Shown: piece by piece, positions 20,136-32,500 of the stretch
Layout: each line of letters begins with the position of its first letter
Position numbering within the stretch: the stretch's first letter is position 1
From: Cytidiella melzeri
Taxonomy: Eukaryota; Basidiomycota; Agaricomycetes; Polyporales; Irpicaceae
Direction of reading: 5' to 3'
Length of the DNA stretch: 64,000 nt
Assembly (NCBI GenBank): GCA_022592445.1
Contig: JABYQR010000242.1
Location: 1-64,000 of the forward strand
Program-made: the position numbers and the translations under genes
Notes under the pieces: generated by a model
Database searches by the model: none
Seen by the model: the letters and a program-made list of their open reading frames with translations, nothing else
Told to the model about the DNA's origin: nothing

Positions 20136-21948
20136 ATGGCATGTACCCCGACGCCCACCAAAACGGAATTCACCACATTCGCGAGCACTAGCACCCTCAC
20201 AACGTCGACCGGCAGCGTAATGACAAAGTCACCTGTTGTCACTACCATTCACACTCAGTCTTGCTCAGAAGAAGTTCTGGTACCTGGGAGAACCAGCTGC
20301 GCTGAAGAGGAACTGACCTCGGTGTCTACTATTGACGGTGCGACTTTATTCACATTAATCTAGCCACTTGCTCTCCCAGAGAATACAGCGTGTACGTGAA
20401 CAAGGGGCATATGCTGATGACGCGGCAAAGCCTGGTCATAGGCTATGCTCGACACAGTTTTGAATGGTTGGATTCATGATGTATGCGGGATGTATGCGCG
20501 GGGTTATGTCATGCCATACTATCGTGACACCTGTGCCGTGGTTGATAATTTTGAATACACAGCAATGTCCTGTGTACCTGTCAAGAGGCTTTGCAGATTA
20601 CTGATTTTGACTGCATGCAGAAGGTCAAACCACGGTGCAAGTCCCAATAGTAATCGTCTTTGAGATAACACAAGCGTCACCTACTAGGACTCTATTTGCA
20701 TCATGCTTGAGTACCGCATCTGGACTGTCCAGCGTAACCAGCGGTTCACCGACATCTACCTCTTCAATCTCTACCTCCGACTCGATTGTATTCATTACGA
20801 CTACAGTCACACCTGCTCCCACTTTCATCGTGAGCGAACAGACATCCACGCTCCCAGATGGTTCCCTCGTCGTCTTCACAACCACCTTCACTTCTACGTT
20901 CGCACCGATATCTGCGGTCGTTCCGTCGTCATTCTCCAGCAGCTCCTCCCAGCAGACGATGATAAACAGTTCGTCGAGCCCAGCATCCATCGTTGGGCCT
21001 ATTATAGGTGGCGCTCTGGGAGGTTTCTTTGGACTTATTGGGATTGTTTTTTTGATATGGTGGCTATGGTGAGCTCCTTCCCGACTGCGGACAAATGGTC
21101 GGCTGCAATGAAGTTATCTGCACAGGAACAAGCGAAGAAAATTTCTGCCTGCTTCGCTCATGTCTGAAAAATCACCCCAATCCAGTCACCCCGGACTCCC
21201 GACAGGATATGTGGTTGAGCCTCAGCAGTATCAATATGGTCACGTTGGTAGCAGCTTCTCCCACGGTTCTACACCTCACAGCGTATACGCTCGTTCTTCA
21301 CAGTCGCATTCCAACTCACAGTCGCATGCCCATTCTGTCGCTCACAGTGGTACTCCTCCACTTGTAGCGGGAACAGCCAGCCAGCGGGCTAGCTTTCGAC
21401 AGAATAGCTCCCCTACTCCCCCATTCTTCGCTGCTACAGCGTTTGCTCCGGGCTTGTCCGCTGGTCCATCTTCAGCGAACCTACATTCACCACCAGCACC
21501 GTCCACGCCTGGCCATGTATTCCAAAATCCGCCTCCCTCCTCGTTTCCGGCTCGTCCAAGCAGGTCAGGCTATGGGAATGGCACGGACGATGAGCAGAGT
21601 TCTGAAGGTCATGGATCGATCACTTTCTTGTCTCGACGGCCGTCAAGACGTCTTTCACCGGGGGTCGAGCGGAGAGTTGGACCACAGCCACCCGAGAGTA
21701 GACCTCCACTCTCGTTTGAGAACAGATCAACGCCACCGTTCGAAAGGACAGGTCCACTACCAAAATCAAGAAACAGTTTTAGCGAGAGGATTGAGATTGA
21801 CCGCCCTCTCCGGCCCGTCTTTCGAAGAAGAAGTACGGATGCGACGCCTTACGAGGAACCTGGTAGCCCACTTTTTGTTGTAAACCATACTGAAGAGCCG
21901 TCGGGATCCGACGCAGAGCCTGACAAACCCACATCATCTCCTGGATAG
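20136..21948 (+). CDS. Ser/Thr-rich single-pass membrane protein
   Basis: Exons 20136-20337, 20621-21068 and 21126-21948 give 490 aa. Residues 1 to about 185 are very rich in Ser and Thr and would be heavily O-glycosylated if outside the cell. One membrane segment follows (IVGPIIGGALGGFFGLIGIVFLIWWLW), then a basic stop-transfer NKRRK, whose codons join across the last intron. The cytosolic tail of about 270 residues is disordered and rich in Ser, Pro and Arg. The layout resembles fungal Mid2/Wsc-type wall-stress sensors, but I see no WSC domain. The N-terminus has no clear signal peptide, so an upstream exon may be missing or the topology may be type III. The 283-nt second intron is long for this genome. 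Confidence 0.72.
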
Positions 21949-22963
21949 AGACAGCGGTCCTTTATTCCCCCCACCTTCACTGTCTATTGGACTTTGTCGA
22001 GCAACTCGGACTTATCTCCCTACCCACCCTCTCCCGTCACGGACACACACACACACACAGAGCTGTACCCTTGCTCAAGGATCTCTTATACTAAAACTGG
22101 GTGTAATGGACTTTTTTTTCTTGGCATCCGCATTGTGCGATACCCCAACCGTTAATACCCTTACCGTTCTAGGACTTCATGTCTTTACTTGTTGCATACA
22201 CGGACTTCGCACTTTTCTTTGCCACGACAAACACGCATATAACCTGTAATCCATCGTTACCCACGTCATTTCTCATGCTCTTTTTGCTCCTCCTAGTTTA
22301 TTAGCTATAGTGTCGTATAACATGCGTAATGGTTGCTTTCTCATTAATAATGATTTCTCAGTTTTACACTGTGTTGTACTTGCTAGCCGTCAATGACAGA
22401 CAGTATAGTATACTAGTATACAATATGGGCTTGGCAAGTCGCACACCCAAGCTATGCGCAAGTACATGCATATGATGTCTTAGGGAGAACAAAAACATCG
22501 TGATCTGCTTGTGGCTCATGACGCCCCGAAGCCGTCCCCATTTGAGACGTCGACAAACATAGTACATTCTGACGACTAAAAACAAAAGAAAACATGGTAG
22601 ATATGTTGGTACTTGTACACTAATCCATTGACATTCCTTAAAACAGGGAGAGGGGCGGGGAGGAGGTAACACCATTTTCTTCCGAACTAGTCATACAAAA
22701 CACACAAAAACAGCAGGAGTGGGTGAAGACAAGTCCGAGTTTGAAAGAAGTCCAAGCAAAGGAGTAAAACAAGGGCCTTGTACGAGAGTTTGAAGCTGTG
22801 AATAAATCCTGGAAGAGGGTTTTTGTAAACGATCATCATCGTGATGGTGGTGGTGGTGGTGGTGGTGGTGGGTGTCCCGCATATGAAGGAGAATGAGACA
22901 AGCGATGGATATGCAAAAAGGCTCGAGCAAGGCTGGTAGATGAGACACGACTCGGGTGAGTTT
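21949..22963. other. intergenic with microsatellites
   Basis: 3' flanks of two convergent genes. Contains a short (AC)n run near 22045-22059 and a (GTG)n tract at about 22845-22871. No gene is supported. Confidence 0.55.
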
Positions 22964-24955
22964 TCAAGCTGACGCTTTTCTCTCTGTCCAAGCACTCCAC
23001 ATCTCCTGGAGCTCCTTCTCTCTTGAGATCAATCCCACGAACCTCAGTACCCGGAAGACGTCCTGGAAATTGGTAGCGAGGCCGAAACTGATGCGGACAA
23101 CGCCGAGCTCGTGTCCGACGTGCTCTTCGAACTGGTTCATCGTGACGCCAGGGTAAAGTAGGTCCATGTCGGCGCGAAGACCGAGAAGCGCGGCGGCACC
23201 GCCAGGGTTACACATACATCCCGTGCGCAGGGAGATGTTTTGTGAGGCTGCCGCGTGCTCGATAAATGATAAGGGTAGCATGTCTCCAGTGGTCTGTTCG
23301 AGCCGAGAAGTAAGACGCTAGTCGAAGGAAGACCGAGACAGAGAGGAGTAACTCACCGAGAGGAAGATCAGTGATATCACTGAGCCTGTATCACTTTGCT
23401 CTCCGACCGAGCGCAGTCGGCGGGATGGGATTCGAGACAAGACCCTGACCACAGGTGTGCGCGAAGTTTCGTGTCGGAATTCATTAAGTGAGTGAATAAA
23501 GTAATGCGAAAGGATATTAAGGCGTAGAGGGAGGAAAGGGAGGTACGCCGAGAGGAAACGCAGCCCGTCTGTAATGGCCGGGAGGTTTAGGTAGTTGATT
23601 GTGCCGTCCTAGGGAGATTACGAGAACCAGTGAGCGTTCATTGCAACATGCCCGGCACGCAATCAAAAACAAGGGGGACGTTGATGCTCACCTCGAATTG
23701 TTCGTGGATCTCATGTGCGAGCGTATAGATTGTTCCTGGGGCCTGTACCACGTCAACAGTGCCACCAGCGAACCAGGGACGCTGGAGCTTCTTGAGGAAA
23801 GACTTCTTTGCTATTAAGGCACCTACTCCAGTTGGGAACCCAAACATCTTGTAGAAGCTGATTGCCATGGCGTCTACCGGAGTATCGAAGAGCGAAACCA
23901 CGGAAGTCGGCGCGAGCGCTGCAGCGTCGAGGAGAGTGCTGTACCCCATGGACGCCGCATGATTGACAAGGACGAGTGGATTTTTCGCGTTTGAAACATT
24001 TGATTGACCTGTCAAAGCAAAGAGCGCTGGTGCAGCATCTGCAGCGTGATGGTGGCGCGAGAGGACGCTCTGTCGTGCACAAAGTCAGCCGAAGTAGGCA
24101 ACATTTGTGTCTCGGCCATTGCAACGTACAAGGGCATCATCGATATCCATGCCACCCGTAGAAGTAGACTCTACATAGTGGACGTGGGCGCCGCGTCTCA
24201 TGGCATATTGACGAATGCCATGCACGCTGTTGTGTGAATCGGCACCGAGGACGTAGCATCCTCCTTCGGCGAAGGGAAAGCTCTCGCCGACTAGCTTGAG
24301 CGCAGCAGAGGCGTTTGCCGTAAACACTACTGTGTAGTCGGGCGGCGCGTTGAAAAATGATAGCACGGCTTGCCTAGCTGCCGCTGCGTGCGTCGCAGAC
24401 AACTGAGATCTGCCAATGGTTTGTCAGGCCCCGGCGGCTGAGCATGCAAAGTGTCAAAGGGACTCACGAATTGTTCACCGAGTGTGTGTTACCGAGCACA
24501 CTTCGATGCAGGAAGTTGGTGTGGACCTTAATAAGACTATCCGGGTACAAGGATCCGCCCATGTAATCGACATAAGTTTCTCCAATACGGTCCAGACGCG
24601 AGAAATCACTTCTTCGGAGAGCATCGAGAGTCCAGGTGAGGTGGTATTCGGGATACTCTTTGATGAATATTTTAAAGGCGGCGTTCGCTTTGTCATCGTC
24701 TTCGACAAGGTCCGATGTAGACGCATAAACGGGAGGAGGTAGTTCGTAGCTATGCTTTTCTTCGCGCTCAAGCAAGATGGAGTGTTGTGACGGAGCGTAG
24801 TCAGAGTGAAGAGAGTCAGATGCGCAGCCTAGAGTTAAAGCAGAGAGGATAGTAGAGCGCTTGCGCTGGACAGGGCGAGGCAGAGGCAGAGGCAGAGGCT
24901 TGGCCTCAATGGGAGAGGGAGGCAGAGGTCGTGCAGCAGAGGGAGAGTTGCCCAT
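22964..24955 (-). CDS. class V aminotransferase, MoCo-sulfurase N-terminal type
   Basis: Exons 24955-24468, 24409-24130, 24069-23692, 23608-23357 and 23293-22964 encode 575 aa. After about 80 low-complexity residues the PLP fold begins with YVDYMGGSLYPDSLIKVH. It continues with SFFNAPPDYTVVFTANASAALKLV and the PLP-lysine region ISFYKMFGFPTGVGALI. Near the C-terminus LRTGCMCNPGG carries the cysteine pair that in MoCo sulfurases takes the persulfide. The protein ends without a MOSC domain, so only the cysteine-desulfurase-like half is present. Family enzymes move sulfur from cysteine to a cofactor. With the MOSC domain missing, the acceptor here is unknown. Confidence 0.9.
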
Positions 24956-26370
24956 GGTCGAGAGGCTGCAGTGGCAGACAAAGAATTGTTGAGGGGGACT
25001 GGCTTTGCGAGGCACCACTGGCGGTAGGACTTGCGGGAGCCTTTTATCTGTTTTGACTCTAGCACTGCTGTAGCACCGCTGTGTACCGGCCAGATCCAGA
25101 ACAGGTAGACGAGCAATTATCAAGTCACAGACCAGTCACACCAGCAGAGCCGAGAGCGGGCGTTTGAGAATATATCGCAAAAAGTGGTTGGAGGTGAGGA
25201 GGGAGAGACTGTACAAAAGACGACGTGAGACGTTGGTTCGAATGGGCGACGGAAACCTTATTATTTACCAAATTGGGCCAAGCACTGCATCTCGTATGCA
25301 ACCGCCACATCTGACTCTATCGTCGAGCAGTTCCATGACTCCATTCTGCCAGCAATGGGACGACGTTTGAAGACAACCATGGAACCTCGGGAGTATTCTT
25401 GGCCAGCACATCTTCCAGATACTACCACAACAAGCGACTATGATCAAGCAAACTCTGAGCCACCACACTTCTGGCTCTCTGATACTCATGTTGCGTAGGA
25501 CAACACAACCCGAGGCTCTGCAAGCTGTCGTAAGTCACAACCAATCAGGGAGCAAGAGCCTCATTCCTGTATGTTTCGGCATTGCAGTAGTCTGCAATCG
25601 TAAGCGCGCTGTCTCATGGGCAATGCCGGACGTGCCTCATCGCTATGTGGTGACAATTAAAGCCTTGTCCCGCTGTGTCAACCATTCCGTAAAGCTGGTG
25701 ATTCCGAACAGACATCGTTGCTGCTTGCTGTGCATCGCAAGTCGCGTCTGCTCTCTCTCGCTTAGAAGATCAACGTTTGATCAGGTTACTAAAGGGAGCT
25801 CGACAAGTCAAGGCAGATGGCATCGTACCTTCATAGTACAACAGACACTCTGGTTGCTGTGTCCACAGCTCCTTCTTCTCAGTGTTCGTCAGCTGATCAG
25901 TGATATTGAATGGCGTACGTACTTGCCTTTTTGCACCGGTTGGCAGGTTTTGCCGGGCGACGTTATCTGTAAAGCCGTTAGCTTAGTCCTTTTCCTGCTC
26001 CCCAAATGATAGTGTATTCTGGCGTCTTGACTGCATGTCATTGCAAGGCGACCTATGCCCGAACCAACTCCACAAATTCATCACCTTGACATTACTTGTT
26101 GTACTCGCCGTCAAAGCGAATTCATACCTATGCAGCAACGATGAACGTTGAGCATATCTGTGACATCAAACACACAATCAATCGTCGGTGTTCTGGGTGG
26201 AAGACTCACCACACGCGTCCAGTGAGTGCACATGTGTAGCAATGGCGACGAGCGGTTGTGCACAGGCGATCAACCGTTGCTAACCACAGTGCACATCAGG
26301 CACCTCGTTCACACCAATTGTCCGTTTTGTGCGGAAAGATTGACCGCACAGAGTTGGGCTTGAAACACAA
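24956..26370. other. intergenic, unassigned
   Basis: Promoter side of the aminotransferase gene, then 1.2 kb without a confident gene. A minus-strand stretch near 25860-25990 is open and protein-like (ITDQLTNTEKKELWTQQPEC) behind a good acceptor. It may be an exon of the decayed gene to the right. Confidence 0.35.
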
Positions 26371-27050
26371 TCAATACGACAAAAAAGTGCTTGACCGGTC
26401 ATGATGGTTGGAGCAGAGATAGAGAGCTTCGGTTACCCCCTGCGACGAAGACAAAGCAGCACAACCGCACTACGCTTCACAAGGAGTTCAGACTCACACG
26501 AGGAGGGGAGTGCGGAACACACCTCGGGACAATTGCCATAGTGGAGGAAGCCATATTCAGCGTAGATGCGGCCACGGACCGCTGTCCCACGGCTTCTCAG
26601 GTAATCCATAGGCGTGATATTTTCTGTCAAGCCCGACACAGAAGCGGCCAAGCGGCAATAGCGAGACGCGTGAACCCTATCTAGGTACAGTCAGTGGAAG
26701 TGCTCTGCTCGCAATGGTGGCAAGTAGGCAAGTAACCTCCAGCGGAGTCCCGCCTGAGTCTTCGTTCGCAAGACCTTGTACTGCATCAGCCCATTTTGGG
26801 AACTGAGGCGGTCGCGGTTGGCGGAGGGTATCTAAAGCCCGGCTGAGCTGCGTCTAGAACAGGTATGATAGGCCCGGAAACTGAAGATCATCCGGATACC
26901 ACTTACCAATCGGCCGCGCAAGCCTCGTATATCCGCAAGAGTGGATCTCAAAGTATCGTGAGACACAATAGCCGGATGAGAACCTGCTTGTCGCGATAGT
27001 TTGCACCAGGAAGTGGTATGAAGGCGATACATTCATGGGTTCGGGCGAGC
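26370..27050 (-). pseudogene. fragments of an unidentified multi-exon gene
   Basis: Coding-like pieces on the minus strand connect through plausible splice sites. One reads SHDTLRSTLADIRGLRGRL up to a donor at 26906, and after a 53-nt intron continues TQLSRALDTLRQPRPPQFPK...WADAVQGLANEDSGGTPLE. A second 56-nt intron with a CTGAC branch-like motif leads to IGFTRLAIAAWPLLCRA, then an in-frame TGA. Beyond it another frame is open (ITPMDYLRSRGTAVRGRIYA). This looks like a gene with a nonsense codon or frameshift, or one I cannot splice correctly. No family is recognised and the extent is uncertain. Confidence 0.35.
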
Positions 27051-28024
27051 GGTGCTCCTATTGCTGCGGAGTGAATCGTCCTTCCGACGCTGAGTCCAGC
27101 GTTCTATGTCCATGCCGTTTGTCAGTCTTTTGTATTCTGCCTACAGCCTGCAGTCTTAACACATTCGAGGTGTCGCATCGCCTACCGGAGGTTTTCTGCT
27201 GCCTGGCGCATTTGAGTTTGGCTCGCGACTAGAAATTAGAATCATGCTTCGGTGCTTTGAAGGAAGTAGTTCTTACAGGTTACAAGGCTTCCCTGCCGTG
27301 GAACATGCAGATAGCACCCAGGAGCCAAATTGGCGATAAACCTTCCTTCCGTTCCGCCTGCCTGGTTGAGCACAGGCCCACAGTAGAAGAATGTTGAGGC
27401 AAGAATCGACTCCGAGAGGGTACATTCTAGCGAATTCATCGTGGAATGAGAGCATAGCTTGCGTCGGGGATAGTTGCACGGCGTCACCGAACGACATGTT
27501 GCAGACAGCTTGATTGCAATTACGCATGGATGAGTGACCGTAGAGTTCCAGGATGCGACAGGAGCTCTCTCACCTGTTAATTGTAAGAACATTCAACTAA
27601 GTTCTTAGCACACATCGCGTAGTATCGGGCAACACAATGGAAACCTTGCAATTGAGGCTGCAGTCGTCGCTTTCCACTCTACGATCGAGCTTCGAAGTCG
27701 CTATGCGGATCCACCTGCTTTCATTCTTGTTTCTCGGAAAGAGACACAGCCGTTAGTATGGAATTCTTCACTCTTTCAATACCAAAACATACCAGAGCGG
27801 ACACAATAGGGTCGACAGCGAACACGATTGCACACATACACGAGGAACGGTAGCAAGCCGTTGCTGGCTCCCAGGGTTGGTTTGCAGCACTCACCGGTTC
27901 AATTTCCTAGCCATATGTACTTGTGCTGTGAGCCGAACCGAACCGCGTTCAGCGTCTCACTTCCCACTGTTGTTCGAAGACCTCAGTACTTCACCCACCC
28001 TACCGACACTGAGAGAGTCTCACA
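27051..28024. other. unassigned, upstream of CWC15
   Basis: Two overlapping minus-strand frames at 27240-27590 are open and partly protein-like (GPVLNQAGGTEGRFIANLAP), but no gene model could be built. The last few hundred bases must contain the CWC15 promoter. Confidence 0.35.
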
Positions 28025-29098
28025 ATGTCGACAGCTCACAGACCAACATGGGACCCCGCACAAGCAAAAGATGTCAAGGGCGGGTCCCGTCAGTTCTCAG
28101 TGAGGGATATGGCTGCCCACACAAAGCTCAAGTTCCGGTACGTGTTTGCTCAATTATGTCTCAATCGTGCTGTCTTTATTCTAGGTAAAACACACAGGCA
28201 ACCTGGGCAGACGTCTGCGAGCGAAGTTTCAAAAAGGGACCTTAGAGCAGAGCTGCTGGCTGCCGAGGCAGAGGCAAGGGAGAAGAAGAGGAAGGCCGAT
28301 GGAAGGCCTGCCTTGGCCGTCGAGAGTGGCGATTCAGTTCCCGTCAATGAGGAGGCAAACAAACGACGGAAACTCCTGCAGGAAGCTCTGGAGATGGACA
28401 AGGATGATGACGACGACGACGACGAAGATGATAGCGAGAGCGGCGTGAAGAAGGTGGCTGAGAAGGAGGGAAGCGACAAGTGCGTGACAATCCCATTCAG
28501 TCTACCGTGAGACGTCGCTGACGCATTTCATCGTAGCGAGGACGACGAAGATGAGGATGACGACGACGACGACGACGAAGACGAATCTGCAGAACTCCTG
28601 CGTGAGTTGGAGAAGATTAAGCGTGAACGTGCGGAAGAAAAGGAGCGGCAGGAGCGCGAGCAGTCTGCCACGTCAGCAGCTCAGCGGGAAGCTGAGATTG
28701 CTTCAGGTAACCCCTTGTTGAACTTGGCTGCCGCCCTCGGGCAAACACCCAATGGCGTGAACACAACCGTACCTGGCACTTTTGCTGTGAAGCGACGATG
28801 GGATGACGGTGAGGTTTTTGTTTCATTCATGTTTAGGCTAGGTTCCGTTAAGCGGTATACTTTGACAGACCTGGTGTTCAAGAACCAAGCAATGAGCTCG
28901 AGGGACAAGGACAAATCAGGACATTTCGTGAATGATTTGCTACGGACGGAGTTCCACAAGTAAGTCTCATGTTCTGCTGCTAGGTCAGCTACCGAATAAC
29001 CACGCCACACCCAGAAAATTCATGGCAAAGTTCATTAAAGTAAGTCCATTCTCCTGGGCCTATAGTTTCAAGTGTTGTGTTGACAATGTGACTAGTGA
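28025..29098 (+). CDS. CWC15: pre-mRNA splicing factor CWC15
   Basis: Exons 28025-28137, 28198-28479, 28537-28808, 28869-28959, 29015-29039 and 29096-29098 give 261 aa. The start MSTAHRPTWDPAQAKDVKGG and the next block FSVRDMAAHTKLKFRQPGQT are the CWC15/Cwf15 signature. The middle is a long charged coiled-coil-like region with two poly-Asp/Glu runs. The C-terminus VVFK-type block (DLVFKNQAMSSRDKDKSGHF...LLRTEFHKKFMAKFIK) is conserved. CWC15 is a component of the Prp19-associated part of the spliceosome that contacts the active-site RNA. The last exon supplies only the TGA, since the family C-terminus ends exactly at FIK. No disruption is seen. Confidence 0.93.
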
Positions 29099-29526
29099 TG
29101 GCCTTTGGCTGTAGATCCCTTTGCTGGTCGTGTTTGTACGTTATATGTATATGCTTAATCCATCCGCAGAGCCGCAAGGGCTTGGAGCTACACTCGCGTT
29201 GGTTCAAATACCACTCCTCAGCAGGTGTACGTTGCAGCTACCACTCAGCAGTAGAGCGCCACAATGCCGATGTGGCCAGAATTAATTTGCGCCCAGATCT
29301 GTTACTTTGATAAACGCCCATAATCCAAGTCGAATTTCTGCTGCAGCGTTGTATCTTCGTCTCATGTCATTTCCTTCATTTCAGCCACCGTTTCCCAGGT
29401 GACTTACTGGCGCACCTTAGCAAGGTACTTGCAATGAATGTTCACAATACGCCGATAACTTTTCATGCAGTAACGGCATCTTGAATTCAACATCGCAGAC
29501 GAAACACCTTGATTTAGTAGCTCACC
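29099..29526. other. intergenic, CWC15 3' end and ELP1 promoter
   Basis: 428 bp between two genes on the same strand. No motif I can name. Confidence 0.5.
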
Positions 29527-32500
29527 ATGCGGAACCTTGCTCTCATCCAAACAACACATACATCAATCCAAAGCGACTCATGTATCTCTGCAGTAACGCT
29601 AGATCTAGACGAAAATAACATCTACATCGCGTCAGAACTGCAGACACCGGACGCAGATGTTACGGTGCAAGTGAGGAAGGTCGAAGCAGATGGACAATGT
29701 AGAGAAGTGAGTAAAGTTCTCTGAGTGCGCATGTCACGATAAAAAAACTTACACGGAGGTCCTTTGACTGCTAGGATGTTCCTCTCATGACAAGTGCCCG
29801 ATTTGAAGCATACCTCGCATCGAATCCTTGGTCTAGTCCTTATGGAAAACCTCCTGAGTTAGTCTCGTTCAAGTTGCTTCTCGACACTAGAACGCTCGTA
29901 TTCGTGATGCGCGGAGGCGAGATTGCAGTAGCTCCTTTAGACGAAGAGCCACTAGCGGTATGTTGCTTTGAGCCGCTACTGTCTGCAGGCGAAGCTTAAT
30001 TTGCATCAAGGTGGAGGTGGTTGGTAATATCGATGCCGGAATTCTCGCAGCTAGCTGGTCTCCGGATGATTCTCTTCTAGTGCTTGCAACCGGTAAGCCT
30101 TCAAATGAATTTATCAGCGCTTTTTATAAACGAGATTTCTAGGCGATGATAAGCTCATTCTTATGACGTCTACTTTTGACATCGTCTCTGAGACTACTCT
30201 CCAGAGAGAAGACTTTGGTGAAGGTGTGGCAGCTGATTCTCTCCAATATCCCTCTTTTTTGACAACGTCGCAGACGCACCTATCAACGTTGGCTGGGGTT
30301 CCAAGCAAACCCAATTCCATGGTTCCTTGGGAAAAGCCGCAGCGCAAGCTCCCAAGCCTGCAGTTGTGGGCTCAAGCCCGGACGACGACGAGCTTCCTCG
30401 AATCAGCTGGCGGGGGGACGGTGCCTACTTCGTTCTTTCCTCTCTCTCTGCGGGCGAAAGCCGACATCGTACTCTGCGAATATACTCCCACACGGGAATC
30501 CTCCAGAGCACATCTGAGCTGACGCCCGGACTGGAACACGTCCTTTCTTGGCGGCCTTCCGGAAACTGGATAGTCAGCACTCAGAGATACGGCTTCCCTG
30601 GTGGTGGAGAAGGTAGAGCCGGTAGACATGACGTCGTCATGTATGAGCGGAACGGGCTGAGGAGGCTCGATTTCAACATTCAGGACTTGGCCTCGGCAGA
30701 AGCCAGGGTGAGCGGAGAGACGGCAGCTCGACAATGGGCGTACAGGGTCAAAGAGGCGGCATGGAGCTCTGACTCGAATGTCCTTGCTCTCTGGGTAGAG
30801 AAAGACTCTGGAGACTTGGGTGAGCTTTGTTACCCCAGAGCTAGATGCACGATATATGGAAATTGACGGGTGTTCTAGTTCAGCTTTGGACAATAGGCAA
30901 TTTCCACTGGTAGGTTCTTTGCTTGACTTGACTCCCGAGTGTGGGCCAAAGTGCTTGACTGACGCATCAAGCTAGGTATCTCAAGCATGAAGTTACGGCA
31001 CCTAGCCATTCAAATGAAGGGACGCAGACACGGTTCACTTCCGTCACATGGCATCCGGAGGATCCTACTGTGCTTGTTCTCACCACACCTTGTAAGTGTA
31101 CCGTTTATGGCAGTATTGAAAGGCGGATTCTAACTGCGCACACTAGCCAGAGTCATCCGGAAGAAGTATGTTTGGGACACTTTTGCTTCTACAAGTCGTC
31201 CTCCTCATGACTCTGGCACAGTTGCAGTGCTAGATGGCTGTACGTGCAGTCGTACAGCATTTTGACTACTACGACTGACCGTCTTTGAACAGCCTCCATC
31301 CTTCTCACACCCTTCAGAACACAGAATGTCCCTCCTCCGATGTCTTCTTATCAACTTCCACTTATGGCGCCACAAGAGCACGTAGCACGTCAGCAGTCAC
31401 GTTTGCCTGTGCATCTGTCCTTCTCCCCGTCGCGGGACGTCATAATTGCGCTGTGGGAGACAGGATACGCGGAACTCACGGATTTTCGAACGCGGCTCGG
31501 CCCGGGACGTGGAAAAGTCATGGACGCTGTGAAGCTGTGGGCAGGACTTGTCTCCGATGCTGATTTTGTGACCTCCGGCACCCTAGAGTACCGTCAGATT
31601 CTACTTCTCTCTCAGGAGTCCGACGATCACATCGACGGGTCATTCACTTTTGCTGCGTTGGGCTCTAACTCATCGCAGGACGGTAACGACATCATCAAAG
31701 TTGCCAGACTTGAACATGGGAAGATCAGTGAATCCGTCACGGGTGACCTGCCGCAGCGAGGCGGTAGGCTCGTCCCTTCAGACCATCAGCTTTGGTGGCA
31801 GTCTCCTGATGGCGAGTTGCTATCAGGTACGCGCGCACTGTCAGGTTTTCTTCTAAGCTGTGCTGATATATTGCTTGTTAATTTTCTCCGTCAAGTCGAC
31901 AAGTCGACGGGAACGGCGTTGCCCGTTACAGGTTTCAAAGAATTTTGTGCCTACGCGCAGTATACGGACTCGCCTTCACTGTTCATTGGGCTAACGACTT
32001 CGTCGCACCTTTATGTTGTCGATGAGACTGGGTCGTCGCAGCTGCTAGCTTCGAATGCCAACTCCTTCACGATCGCGTCCGGGTACCTGGTATGGACTTC
32101 CACCGCTCACATGGCCTACTTTGCGCCGCTGGGTGCGCTAGCCAAATGGCTCGCAAGCTCATCCGACTCCTCCGAGTCGGGTCGTTCGTCGCAACCGGAG
32201 TGGGAAACGAGGAAAGTCGAGCGCGGATCGAGGATCGTCACAGCGGTTCCCAGCACGATGAGCCTCGTACTGCAAATGCCGAGAGGTAATCTGGAAACCA
32301 TAAACCCGCGGCCGATGGTCATGGAGATTGTCAAACAAGACATTGACAGGTGAGAATGCTGTGTCGAGATTATGACCTTGAAGGATAGAAAATAATAATG
32401 ATCAAACGCATGGCAGTGGCAATTATGCAAAGGCATTTTCAGCATGTCGACGGCATCGCGTTGACTTGACTGTCTTTGTCGAGCACAAGCAAGACGAGTT

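Noticed and set aside
22691..22948. His-run ORF on the minus strand
   Set aside because: Encoded by the (GTG)n microsatellite. No other sign of coding.
29190..29235. GGTTCAAATACC as a possible tRNA B-box
   Set aside because: The flanks do not form a T-stem, and no A-box or anticodon arm is found upstream.
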